Assembly (NCBI GenBank): GCA_020852175.1 | Contig: JADZBH010000041.1 | Location: 186,001 to 250,000 of the forward strand | DNA length: 64,000 bases | Direction: 5' to 3' | DNA from: Bryobacterales bacterium | Lineage (GTDB): Bacteria > Acidobacteriota > Terriglobia > Bryobacterales > Bryobacteraceae | In this document: positions 19,897 to 28,440 of the stretch, in pieces | How positions within the stretch are numbered: the stretch's first letter is position 1 | Layout: each line of letters starts with the position of its first letter | The notes under the pieces: generated by a model | What the model was told of the DNA's origin: nothing | What the model saw: the letters and a program-made list of their open reading frames with translations, nothing else | The model's database searches: none | Translations under genes and position numbers: made by a program

Positions 19897-20826
19897 CTAG
19901 TAGTGAAATGCCGTGGAATAGTAGCCGCGCCGCCAGTGCACGCGCAGTCTCTCCGGGCCGCTCTCGCGCAGCCTCACCCGCACCTTGTGATACTTTCCGT
20001 CGCGGATCGCCAAGGGCGGCCGAAAGCCGATCAGATAGTGCTTCCGGATGGCCAGCTCATCGAAAGCGTCCGGAAGGCCGCCATCGGGGCTCATCCGGTG
20101 CAGCACGCCTCCCGTGATACCGGCGAACTCCTCCAGGAACCCCGCCTCCCGGATCTGCTCGCTCGTTCGAGGCGCAGGCGTCACGGCGAACACCGCGGCC
20201 AGGGTCTCCCCGGCCAGAAGGCGCGCCTCTTTCCAGACATGCCGGCTCGCCGTATCGACTCCATCGGACAGCACCAGCACAGCCTTCCGGCTGTTCCTGC
20301 CTCGCCTGCTCTCGTGCAACGCGAGCATCAGGGCGTCGATCAGGCCCGTCTCCCCGGCCGGCTCCACGAGGGATGTCTCACGCTCGATCTCCCCGGCGTC
20401 TTCCGTGAACTCGCACCTCTTCCGCGGCTGGCCGTCGAAGGGAATCAGACAGAACTCGTCCCCCGGCATCGACGTGCGCAGAAACCGGCGCAGACCCTCG
20501 CGCGCGGGATCGATTTCACCTTTCATGCTCTTGCTGGCATCCAGCAGAATCACCACGCTCAGCGGTGTGTCCTCGACGGAGAAACTGTCGATCTCCACAC
20601 GCCTCCGGCCGTCGAACACCTCGAATCCCGAAGCGTCGAGTCCGCTCACGAAGCGTCCGTCCCGGTCCACCACGCTCGCCGGAATCAGCACCAGTTCGGA
20701 CTCCGCACGAAGAGCGGGGACGGGCAGTGAAGCCGCCCCGTGAGGTCCAGGTTCCTTTTGTGCATGCACGCAGGGCAGGGCCATGACGCACAAAGCCGCG
20801 GCGGCCCATGTGTGGCGAATCGGCAC
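19897..20826 (-). CDS. secreted VWFA-domain protein (acidobacterial type)
   Basis: A 309-residue exported protein. The signal peptide is WAAAALCVMALPCVHA. A linker leads to LIPASVVDRDGRFVSGL, then a von Willebrand A domain whose metal-ion-dependent adhesion site begins VVILLDASKSMKG (DxSxS pattern kept) and continues with AVLVLSDGVDTAS. The C-terminus (HYLIGFRPPLAIRDGKYHKV) matches the acidobacterial VWFA-related family that I know as TIGR03436. It leads the efflux operon, six bases before the adaptor. Its role next to a pump is unknown; a binding or scaffold role in the periplasm is possible. Confidence 0.85.
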   Translation of the reverse strand: MPIRHTWAAAALCVMALPCVHAQKEPGPHGAASLPVPALRAESELVLIPASVVDRDGRFVSGLDASGFEVFDGRRRVEIDSFSVEDTPLSVVILLDASKSMKGEIDPAREGLRRFLRTSMPGDEFCLIPFDGQPRKRCEFTEDAGEIERETSLVEPAGETGLIDALMLALHESRRGRNSRKAVLVLSDGVDTASRHVWKEARLLAGETLAAVFAVTPAPRTSEQIREAGFLEEFAGITGGVLHRMSPDGGLPDAFDELAIRKHYLIGFRPPLAIRDGKYHKVRVRLRESGPERLRVHWRRGYYSTAFHY

Positions 20827-20941
20827 AAGCCTCAGTTATAAAGTGTCAGGACCGGCAGCCCCATCGCCCCGCCGCCTGGAATCTCTCCCGGCAAGGGGGG
20901 CGAAAATAGAGGAGTAACGCCGTAGGACACGGAAACGACCA

Positions 20942-22309
20942 GTGGCCAGCCGAGACATCCGCAACTCCCTTCGCATCCGCACCTGGCCCGTCTTCCTTCT
21001 CGGCATGGGGTCCATGCTCGCCCTGTCCGTACTGCCCAGCCTGTTGGTGCTGCGGCGCACGGCGGAAGTTTTCCCGGAGATCCGCCGCATTCAGGACCAG
21101 CAACGCCTCACCCAAACCCTCATCGCCAAGGTGGAGCGCGAAACCTACTCGATCAGCATCACCATGCGCGAGTTCCTGCTGGACAACTCCCCCGCGCTGA
21201 ACAACCACTACCAGGCCGAATTTGTCCGCCTCCGGGGCGAGCTTCTGTCCGCGCTCGCGCACCTCCGGGAAGTCTCCGCCCTGAAAGGCAACCCCACGCT
21301 GGCTGCCCTGGACCGCGAGGTGCTCAGCTATCTGGAAGGCGTCGAGCCGGTTTTCAGTTGGTCCAACTCGCAGCGCGCCAGCCGGGGTCTGTACTTTCTC
21401 CGGCAGGAGCAGAGAACCCGCAGCCGTTCCGTGGTGGACATCGCCGAGCGTGTCAGCCAGCTCACCAAGACCGCCTACGCCCGGCAGTTGGGCGGCCTGA
21501 ATGACGCCCAGGTGGATTTCGCCAGCGACACCGAGCACGTCATCGCCATCGCCTTCCTCGTCGGCGGCATGATCTCCATCCTCACCGTCGCCCGCCTGGT
21601 GGTGCTCGAAGAGCGCGCCGGACAGCAGCGGGCTCGCATGGCGCAGGCCGAACAGGAGCTTCGCGCGCTCTCCACCCGTCTGATGGAGGCCCAGGAACAG
21701 GAACGCAAATCGATCTCCCGCGAGCTGCACGACGAGGTGGGACAACTCCTCACCGGCCTGCGCATGAGCCTGGGCGGTCTGGCCCGCTCGCGCGCCGACG
21801 AGTCCCAGTTCGAATCTCATCTTTCGGAAAGCAAATCGCTTGCCGAACAGGCTCTCCGCTCCATCCGCGACCTCGCCGTGGGCCTCCGTCCCTCGGTGCT
21901 CGACCTGGGCTTGGTCCCCGCCATTCGTTATCAGGCGCGCCGTTTCTCCTCATACTCCGGCCTGCCCGTGCGCGTGCAGACCGGCGAGGATCTGGCCGAA
22001 CTCCCCGAGGAGCATCGCATCTGCCTCTATCGTGTGGTGCAGGAGTGTCTGACCAACGCCGCCAAACACGCCTCCGCCCGGTCCATCCACATTGAACTCC
22101 GGCAGCGGGATGGGATGATGGAGGTCGTGGTGCGCGACGATGGCGTGGGCTTCGCCCGTCTGCCCGGCGCGCAGGGAGGAATCGGTTTGATCGGCATGGA
22201 GGAGCGCGTCCGCGATCTTCAGGGCACGCTTTCCGTGCATACGGCCGCGGCCGCGGGCACCCGCGTGGAAGTGCGCCTGCCCGTTCCGCCGCGCGAGGAA
22301 CACGCATGA
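20942..22309 (+). CDS. NarL-type sensor histidine kinase (HisKA_3)
   Basis: A 455-residue membrane kinase starting at GTG. One helix lies at residues 17-35 (VFLLGMGSMLALSVLPSLLV). A periplasmic helical sensor of about 155 residues follows, then a second helix near 200-220 (IAIAFLVGGMISILTVARLV). The HisKA_3 dimerisation domain has the phospho-acceptor histidine in SRELHDEVGQLL. The ATPase domain has the N-box ECLTNAAKHA and G-box VVRDDGVGFARL, plus GIGLIGMEERV. Its last four bases overlap the response regulator. It diverges from the VWFA-RND operon with 115 bases between them, so control of that operon is plausible but unproven. Confidence 0.93.
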   Translation: MASRDIRNSLRIRTWPVFLLGMGSMLALSVLPSLLVLRRTAEVFPEIRRIQDQQRLTQTLIAKVERETYSISITMREFLLDNSPALNNHYQAEFVRLRGELLSALAHLREVSALKGNPTLAALDREVLSYLEGVEPVFSWSNSQRASRGLYFLRQEQRTRSRSVVDIAERVSQLTKTAYARQLGGLNDAQVDFASDTEHVIAIAFLVGGMISILTVARLVVLEERAGQQRARMAQAEQELRALSTRLMEAQEQERKSISRELHDEVGQLLTGLRMSLGGLARSRADESQFESHLSESKSLAEQALRSIRDLAVGLRPSVLDLGLVPAIRYQARRFSSYSGLPVRVQTGEDLAELPEEHRICLYRVVQECLTNAAKHASARSIHIELRQRDGMMEVVVRDDGVGFARLPGAQGGIGLIGMEERVRDLQGTLSVHTAAAAGTRVEVRLPVPPREEHA

Positions 22310-22950
22310 TTCGCGCCGTCGTCGCCGACGATCACGACGTGGTGCGCAAGGGCGTCCTGTATCTGCTTTCGCAGGAGCCCGACATCGAGGTGGCCGGCGA
22401 GGCTTCCGATGGCCGCGAGGCGGTGCGCCTGGTGGAATCGCTCAAGCCGCACGTGCTTATCATGGACATCGCCATGCCCCAGTTGAACGGCATCGACGCG
22501 GCCTCGCAACTGGCGGCGGCGGCCTCCGGCACGGCCATCATCCTGCTCAGCATGTATTCCGAGGAGGAGTTCATGATCCGCGCCCTGAGCGCCGGTGTGC
22601 GCGGCTACCTTCTGAAAGACTCCGCCGAGGCCGATCTGATTCGCGCCGTCCGCGCCGTGGCCTCCGGCAAAACCTACTTCAGCCCGGAAATCTCCCACCT
22701 TCTGGTGGAAGACTACATGCGCCGCCTGCAAAGCGAGGGCCTGCAGGACAGTTACCGCCTGCTCACGGACCGCGAGCGCGAAGTGCTCCAGCTTCTGGCC
22801 GAAGGCAGGTCCAACCGGGAAACCGCGCGTCTGCTGAATCTCAGCCTGCACACCGTGGAAACCCATCGCACGAACCTGATGCGGAAACTCGAGCTGCACA
22901 ATATCGCGGAGATCGTCGCTTACGCCATGCGCAAGCGCATCATCTCCTGA
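22306..22950 (+). CDS. NarL/FixJ-family response regulator
   Basis: A 214-residue DNA-binding regulator. The receiver domain (residues 1-120) has the acidic pair ADDHD, the phospho-acceptor aspartate in LIMDIAMPQLNG and the conserved lysine in YLLKDSAE. A LuxR-type helix-turn-helix follows at about 148-205 (LTDREREVLQLLAEGRSNRE, then LHTVETHRTNLMRKL). The ATGA overlap with the kinase gene marks a cognate pair. It ends 12 bases from the convergent secreted-protein gene at 22963. Target promoters are not identifiable from the window. Confidence 0.95.
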   Translation: MIRAVVADDHDVVRKGVLYLLSQEPDIEVAGEASDGREAVRLVESLKPHVLIMDIAMPQLNGIDAASQLAAAASGTAIILLSMYSEEEFMIRALSAGVRGYLLKDSAEADLIRAVRAVASGKTYFSPEISHLLVEDYMRRLQSEGLQDSYRLLTDREREVLQLLAEGRSNRETARLLNLSLHTVETHRTNLMRKLELHNIAEIVAYAMRKRIIS

Positions 22951-22962
22951 GCCCCCCGCTTC

Positions 22963-24606
22963 CTACCTGTAGTGAACCTGCGTGGCGCTATAGCTCAACG
23001 AAACGATGGAGCCGTGGTCCAGGCCCGGCGCCGTGAAGCGGGCCGGATAGGTGAAATGCTGCACCAACAACGTGCCGGTCGGCGCGTTGAAGGGCGGCAG
23101 CGTCATGCTGGCCACCATCGAGGCAAGTACGTCGCGCGGCACGGTGAAGGTCCCGGCCTCCACCGGCGCCGTGCAGCCGAACGAAGTGTAGACCTCGCCC
23201 GCGGCGCCCGCCAGCGCTCCGCCCTGGATGATCACCAGGCCGCCCGGCGTGCCGCCGCGCCAGGTCACCGTCAGCGGCGCGTTCCGGCTCACCGTGTTGA
23301 TGTTCAGAAACTCGTTCCACACAAGCGGCGGCGTGGCGGCAATGCTCGCCTCCGCCGCTCCCACGTCGGCCCCGCCGGGGATGCGGAAGCGGAACGTTCC
23401 TCCCCCGAGTTCCGGGATGATCATCTGCGCTCCCGGCGTGGTGTCGGTCACCGAGAAGGCATGGCTGGCGATGTTCTGCCGCGTAAGCGTCCGCGTCGTG
23501 CCGTCCGGCAGAGTGAGCGTGACCGGCGTGCCCGCGTCCAATTGTTTCAGGAACGGCGCCTTGAATGGGTCCTGCGTCTTCCAGGTGGTGACGACGCAGC
23601 CAGGATTGGCGAAGCCGCCCACCGAGCCCCAGTTGCTCGCGTCGAAGGGCGTGCTGCGCATGAATTGTGCCGTGGCTGAATCCTGCGTGACCGTCATCGC
23701 CTGCTGCCCGCCCAGCCCGGGCACATACATCTTGAACTTCGCCAGATAGAACCAGCCCAGGTTCACCTCGGTCTTTCCGGAGCCCAGCAGGCGCTGTACA
23801 TCCCCGGTGGACGAAAACCAGTCCTGGCACACCCGTCGGTCGCCGGCTACCGGCAGCGACACGAAGTTGCTCATGTAGTCGCCCGTCTTGGCATACGCCG
23901 AGGCGTAACATCCGGACACCCCTTCAGGCACCTCGACGACAATCTGGTCCAGTCCGGGGAAGGTGGAGCGGCCATGGTAGAGCACCCGGGCCGGTTTGTT
24001 CGCGATGTAGAACTCAAACGGCAGGCTCGCCAGGTTCTGCGGCGAAGCGATCAGGCGCGTCTCGTCGTTCGGGTCCGGCCCTTGCCCCGTACCCCAGAAG
24101 ATGACCGCCTGCCCGGGATTGGCCGCGTTTGTAGGCGTAATGAAGTTGTAGGAGGCGTCCTGCGCGGCGGCGTTTCCCAGGCCGTTCCCGCCCATCGTCA
24201 GAATGCCGAAGGCGCCCCGGACGATCGTGAATGCGAACGGCGCGCTGGTGGCGCCGTTGTAGGTCACCGTCAGCGTGGCCGCTCCCGCGGGCGTCGAGGA
24301 GGGCAGAATCGCCGCCAGTTGCTGCGGCGACACATAGTACGGGATCGCGTCCTTCGTTACGCCGCCCGAGGTCACCTTGATCGACACCCCGGCCAGCGTG
24401 AGGGCGAGCGACGGGTTGAACCCCTGTTGCGTGACGCCCGCCGGCGCCATGTTGCTTCCGTACAGCACGAAAATGCTGCCTTGCGCGATGGCGTAGTTGG
24501 GCGTGCCGGGCACCAGGTAGCTGTAATTGTTCTGAATGCCGGTGATGCGCGGCTGCGCCAATGCCAGCGCCGGCGCCAGAACGGCCAGCCAGAGGAGTCT
24601 GTACAT
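22963..24606 (-). CDS. secreted Solibacter-type protein (TIGR03437-like)
   Basis: A 547-residue exported protein. The start at 24606 is preceded by AAGGAAGTG at good spacing; a GTG nine bases earlier is less likely. The signal peptide is LLWLAVLAPALALAQ. The next 230 residues match the C-terminal type domain expanded in Solibacter: ISPGSIF-like AQGSIFVLYGSNMAP, then YYVSPQQLAAILPSSTPAG, VTYNGATSAPFAF, and VIFWGTGQGP. The rest is an unassigned beta-rich region with four cysteines. The function of the family is unknown; it probably acts at the surface. It is last in a minus-strand group of three exported proteins. Confidence 0.82.
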   Translation of the reverse strand: MYRLLWLAVLAPALALAQPRITGIQNNYSYLVPGTPNYAIAQGSIFVLYGSNMAPAGVTQQGFNPSLALTLAGVSIKVTSGGVTKDAIPYYVSPQQLAAILPSSTPAGAATLTVTYNGATSAPFAFTIVRGAFGILTMGGNGLGNAAAQDASYNFITPTNAANPGQAVIFWGTGQGPDPNDETRLIASPQNLASLPFEFYIANKPARVLYHGRSTFPGLDQIVVEVPEGVSGCYASAYAKTGDYMSNFVSLPVAGDRRVCQDWFSSTGDVQRLLGSGKTEVNLGWFYLAKFKMYVPGLGGQQAMTVTQDSATAQFMRSTPFDASNWGSVGGFANPGCVVTTWKTQDPFKAPFLKQLDAGTPVTLTLPDGTTRTLTRQNIASHAFSVTDTTPGAQMIIPELGGGTFRFRIPGGADVGAAEASIAATPPLVWNEFLNINTVSRNAPLTVTWRGGTPGGLVIIQGGALAGAAGEVYTSFGCTAPVEAGTFTVPRDVLASMVASMTLPPFNAPTGTLLVQHFTYPARFTAPGLDHGSIVSLSYSATQVHYR

Positions 24607-24611
24607 CGGGA

Positions 24612-24935
24612 TCACTTCCTTTTTGTCAGCCGGGATAAATAACTCCCCGGGGGGCCGGAGAGCGAGCCGTCGTCGTTGATGGTGAACACCAGCTTTTCAT
24701 CTTCCAGGGTCAGAGTCAGCTTCTTGCCTTCGACCTTGTACGTGCAGGGCCCGCCCACGCCATACAGCGAAAAGTGAGCCTTGCCATTACCCAGAAACTC
24801 CAGCGAGGCGTTGACCTGGGTGTTTTCATAAACACCCTTGATCTCCACGCCTCCCCCCGCCAGGCTCGCGCAGGCGGTGCAGAGAGCCAGTATAAGGGCA
24901 AGAATGCCCGTTTGGAACCGAATTTCGCGGAACAT
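24612..24935 (-). CDS. small lipoprotein of unknown function
   Basis: A 107-residue protein beginning MFREIRFQTGILALILAL and reaching a lipobox-like ALCTAC at about residue 22, so it is probably a lipoprotein. The mature part is a compact beta-rich domain (GVYENTQVNASLEFLGNG, then KLTLTLEDEKLVFTINDDGS) that resembles the small lipocalin-like or META-like stress lipoproteins, but I do not recognise the family. AAGGAAGTG before 24935 decides the start over the GTG at 24941. It is followed six bases later by the TIGR03437-like gene. Confidence 0.75.
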   Translation of the reverse strand: MFREIRFQTGILALILALCTACASLAGGGVEIKGVYENTQVNASLEFLGNGKAHFSLYGVGGPCTYKVEGKKLTLTLEDEKLVFTINDDGSLSGPPGSYLSRLTKRK

Positions 24936-24954
24936 CGTCACTTCCTTTCTTGAG

Positions 24955-25593
24955 TTATCGGGCAGCAGGCTTGCGCAGCACGGCGCCTGCCGCGTAGCCG
25001 TTGGGGGGCGTCATCTGGGCCGCGGCGTTGGGGAAGCGCACCGTGTACCACTGGCTCGCGGCATCGAACCCCTCCACCACGGCGGGTATCCAATAGTCGC
25101 CGGACCGAACCTGCACAGTCTGGCCCGCAGCGAACGCACCGGGCGCGGCTCCGGCCGCTGCCTGCTGCTGCGCCGGACGCACCAGCTTCAGAATCGGGAA
25201 CTCCTCATAGCTCCGGCTGCTGGAGGTTTTCACGTCGCAGAAGCCGCCGGTGGCTCGCATCACCACGCCGCGTTCGCGCAGGTTGTAGCGTGCGAACTCC
25301 ACCACGTCGCCCTCATTGAAGGTGCATGTCCGCTTTGCGTCGGCGCGCGACATCAGCTGCAAATTCCGCGCCGCCACCGGCACGGCGCCCGCGCCCGGAA
25401 TCAGAACGCTGTAGTATCCCGCCATGTCCGGGCCTCCGGCCACCTCCACGATCTGGTTGCCGTGGCTCCGGTCCTCCACCAGATCGCCAATCCCATATTG
25501 GTTGGCCGGCCGTACCGGCTGTGCGCGGCCTGGCGCGCACAAAACGGCCAACAGGAGCGCCAACGTCAGGTTGAAACGCGTACACTGTTTCAT
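24955..25593 (-). CDS. secreted SH3/Tudor-like protein of unknown function
   Basis: A 212-residue exported protein with signal peptide FNLTLALLLAVLCAPGRAQ. It contains three short barrel-like units, each opening with a channel or binding strand: YGIGDLVEDRSHGNQIVEV, FNEGDVVEFARYNLRERGVV and FAAGQTVQVRSGDYWIPAVV. These resemble SH3/Tudor or agenet-type small barrels used for binding. An Ala/Gln-rich spacer sits before the third. It is first in the three-gene minus-strand set and diverges from the kinase-regulator gene, with a 92-base shared upstream region. The function is unknown. Confidence 0.72.
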   Translation of the reverse strand: MKQCTRFNLTLALLLAVLCAPGRAQPVRPANQYGIGDLVEDRSHGNQIVEVAGGPDMAGYYSVLIPGAGAVPVAARNLQLMSRADAKRTCTFNEGDVVEFARYNLRERGVVMRATGGFCDVKTSSSRSYEEFPILKLVRPAQQQAAAGAAPGAFAAGQTVQVRSGDYWIPAVVEGFDAASQWYTVRFPNAAAQMTPPNGYAAGAVLRKPAAR

Positions 25594-25685
25594 ATTCGAA
25601 TCCCTCGGCGTCCCTAAGTCTGCCGGATTCGCACGCGATTGTCTTTACGCGCCGCTCAAGAATTCTAAAGGACGGTCTGAAGCCT

Positions 25686-28418
25686 GTGAGGGGCCATCTC
25701 TGGCGGTTTTCCAGTTGCGAGTTCGACGACCTGAAGCGGGAACTCCGGGTCGCCGGACGCCTTGTCGATGTCGAGGTCAAGCCGCTCGATGTCCTGCTGC
25801 AACTGCTGCTCCGCCCCGGCGAAGTGGTAACCAAGGAGGAACTGTTGGATGCCGTCTGGCCCGGCACGCAGGTGGTGGAGGGCTCGCTTCCCACGGCCGT
25901 CTCCAAGTTACGCCGCGCCCTGCGGCCTCATGAAGACCTCGTCATCACGATTCCGCGTGTTGGTTATCGCCTTTCCGCCCCCTCGGTACGCTGCGAGGCC
26001 GCACCCGTCCCGGCCTGGCCCAACCTGACACTCACCGCCGGGGAAACCGTTCCGGCCCGCCCGCTCTGGCGGCTGAGCCGCCTGCTGGCCCAGTCGCCCT
26101 TCCGCGAGGTCTGGCTCGCCTCGAACCCCAAGACCTCCGAATCACGCGTTTTCAAGTTCGCCCGCGACGATCACGGCTTGCACTCCCTGAAGCGGGAGGT
26201 CGCTCTGGCCCGCCTGTTGCGCCAGGGCGGTGACGCCTCCGTCGAGAACGGTTTCGTGCGCATTCTGGAATGGAACTTCGACTCGGCGCCTTTTTTCGTG
26301 GAGATCGAATACGCCGGAACCGACCTGTTGGAATGGGCCGCCGCCCAAGGCGGGCTGGAGAGGATCCCCCTGGAAACGCGTCTGGGCATCGCCGCCGCCG
26401 CGGCCCGGGCCATTTCGGCGGCGCACTCCCTGGACGTGCTGCACAAGGACCTCAAGCCGTCCAACATCATGGTGAACGGCGCGGCGGGAGGCTTCCAGCC
26501 CGAAGTCCGCATCGGCGACCTCGGCAGCGCCTCGCTGCTTGCCCCGGGCCAGTCGGACTCATTCGCGATCACCGATCTCGCCCTGGCCAGCGAGGAGGGC
26601 GGCGCGAATGCCCAGGTGCTGGCCGGAACCATCCTGTACGCGGCACCCGAGGTACTTGCCGGTCAGCCGCCCAGCCGCGCCTCCGACGTCTATGCGCTGG
26701 GCCTTCTGCTGTTTCAACTTGCCGCCGCGAGTTTCCACAGGGCGCTTGCTCCCGGATGGGAGGCCGACGTACCCTCCCCGGAGTTGCGCGAACTGATTGG
26801 CGCTTCCGCCGCGGGCAACCCGGAGCGCCGCCTCAGCGCCGCCGCATTTGCCGAGCGCCTTGCCTGCATGCAACGCCCTCGCGCCGGACCGCAAAGCCCG
26901 CGTGCCCTTTCCCCGGTGCACGGCCGGACAAAGCCGGGCGTGTGGCTGGCGCTTGCCGCCGCCTGTGCCGCTCTGGTGGCCGCCGGTGTCTTCCTGCTGC
27001 GGACCCCCACCCCTGGCCTCCCCCCGCGGCCCGCTCCGATTCGTGCGTTGCGCACGGTCGCCGTCGTGCCGCTGGCCAACGTAACCGAATCCGGAGCCAA
27101 CTCCGCCCGCAATCCGTTGACCAACGCCCTGGGCATGGCCATCGCCGACGAGGTGGCCGCCATTCTCGTGCGCGTCCGCGGCCTCGGCGTCCGTCCGGTG
27201 ACGCTTCCTGTAGCCGGCGCCGACCCGCTCCAGGTCGCCGCCAAATGGAAAGCGGACAGTGTGGTGACCGGACGTTTCCAGGTGGAGGCCGGTAAACTGC
27301 GCGTCTCGCTCGCCGCCATCGACGCCGCCACCGGACGCCTGCTGTGGCAGGATACCGTCCAGGCGCCGCGAGACAGCCTTGTGGCGCTCCAGGTGCAACT
27401 CGCTCTCCGCGTCAATGGCGGCCTGGCCCGCGCTCTGGGCGGCGAACCGCCCGCCGGGTTCACCGAGCCTTTCAACGAAGAGGGCTACCAGCTATTTCTG
27501 CGCAGCGTCGCACTCTCCTCCGATTCGAAGGAGAACCGCTCCGGCATCCACATGTTGGAGCGCGCCGTGGCCCTCGACCCCGGTTACGCGCCCGCCTGGG
27601 CGGCGCTTTCCAAACGCTATTATTTGGAGGCGCGCTATGGCAAGGGCGGCCGGTCCTGGATTGAGCAGGCCAACAGCGCCAACCAGCGCGTCCTGGCTCT
27701 CGATCCCGGCTCGGCGCTGGCCGCCGCCAGCCTCGTCATTGACCTCGTGGAGCGCGGCCAACTGGTGCAGGCCTTCCAGCGCGGCTCGGAAGCCGCCGCC
27801 CGGCGTCCGGATAGCGTCGAGGCGCAATTTGCCCTCAGCTATGCGCTGCGTTTCGCGGGGCTTCTGCGCGATTCCGCCCGCCACTGTGAAACCGCCTACC
27901 TGCTCGACCCGCGCACCAGTCTGTCCGGCATGCGCTCCTGCGCCGTGGTCTTTCTACTCCTGGACGACGAGCCGCGCACGGCCAACTATCTCCGTCTGGA
28001 TGAGGGCTCCGACTTCGAGGCCGGTCTTGCGCTCCACTCCCTGCTGCGCCATGGCCGCCGCGAGGAGGCTCTTCGCCTGGCCGCCGCCCGTCCTCCCTCG
28101 TCTCCCAGCTTCCGCCTGCTCGCCGCATGCGCCGCCCATCCCGGCGCGGCCGCCCCGGACGCGATTCCCGCGTCCGACGATCCGGAGTCCAACTACTTCG
28201 CCGCGGCTCATCTGGCCTATTGCGGCCGCGAGGGCGAGGCGTTGCGTCTCCTCCGCCTGTCGGTTGAAGGGGGCTACTGCGCCGTTCCCGCCATGGAACG
28301 CGACCCGTTGCTGGCCGGCCTTCGCGCGCGGCGTGAATTCGCAGGCCTGTTGGCGTCGGGCCGGGCCTGCCAGTCGCGGTTTCTCGATGGCTTACGCGCC
28401 GCGGGTCTGCGCCTGTAG
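25686..28418 (+). CDS. winged-helix / Ser-Thr kinase / TolB-like / TPR membrane regulator
   Basis: A 910-residue fusion. Residues 8-100 are an OmpR/CadC-type winged helix (VVTKEELLDAVWPGTQVVEG and RRALRPHEDLVITIPRVGYR). Residues of about 125-400 are a protein-kinase domain: the lysine strand RVFKFA, the catalytic loop LHKDLKPSNIM (about 252; HKD instead of HRD) and IGDLGSAS (DLG instead of DFG), then APEVLAG. One transmembrane helix follows near 419-440. The outer part has a TolB/FlgO-like segment (RTVAVVPLANVTESG) and TPR-like repeats from about 590. DNA binding and kinase would be cytoplasmic, with sensing outside. The frame is intact over 2.7 kb. Start codon is GTG. Confidence 0.88.
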   Translation: MRGHLWRFSSCEFDDLKRELRVAGRLVDVEVKPLDVLLQLLLRPGEVVTKEELLDAVWPGTQVVEGSLPTAVSKLRRALRPHEDLVITIPRVGYRLSAPSVRCEAAPVPAWPNLTLTAGETVPARPLWRLSRLLAQSPFREVWLASNPKTSESRVFKFARDDHGLHSLKREVALARLLRQGGDASVENGFVRILEWNFDSAPFFVEIEYAGTDLLEWAAAQGGLERIPLETRLGIAAAAARAISAAHSLDVLHKDLKPSNIMVNGAAGGFQPEVRIGDLGSASLLAPGQSDSFAITDLALASEEGGANAQVLAGTILYAAPEVLAGQPPSRASDVYALGLLLFQLAAASFHRALAPGWEADVPSPELRELIGASAAGNPERRLSAAAFAERLACMQRPRAGPQSPRALSPVHGRTKPGVWLALAAACAALVAAGVFLLRTPTPGLPPRPAPIRALRTVAVVPLANVTESGANSARNPLTNALGMAIADEVAAILVRVRGLGVRPVTLPVAGADPLQVAAKWKADSVVTGRFQVEAGKLRVSLAAIDAATGRLLWQDTVQAPRDSLVALQVQLALRVNGGLARALGGEPPAGFTEPFNEEGYQLFLRSVALSSDSKENRSGIHMLERAVALDPGYAPAWAALSKRYYLEARYGKGGRSWIEQANSANQRVLALDPGSALAAASLVIDLVERGQLVQAFQRGSEAAARRPDSVEAQFALSYALRFAGLLRDSARHCETAYLLDPRTSLSGMRSCAVVFLLLDDEPRTANYLRLDEGSDFEAGLALHSLLRHGRREEALRLAAARPPSSPSFRLLAACAAHPGAAAPDAIPASDDPESNYFAAAHLAYCGREGEALRLLRLSVEGGYCAVPAMERDPLLAGLRARREFAGLLASGRACQSRFLDGLRAAGLRL

Positions 28419-28422
28419 CTGC

Positions 28423-28440
28423 GCGGCGCTCCTCCGCCGC
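28423..28440. terminator. possible hairpin between convergent genes
   Basis: A perfect 6-bp stem (GCGGCG and CGCCGC) with a 6-base loop lies between the stops of the kinase fusion (28418, plus) and the secreted protein (28440, minus). There is no T-tract on either strand, so a terminator role is only suggested by position. Confidence 0.35.

Noticed and set aside
17169..20730. Long plus-strand open frames of 549 and 696 codons across the RND and adaptor genes
   Set aside because: They are His/Arg/Gln-rich shadows of the reverse-strand genes, which have full family patterns.
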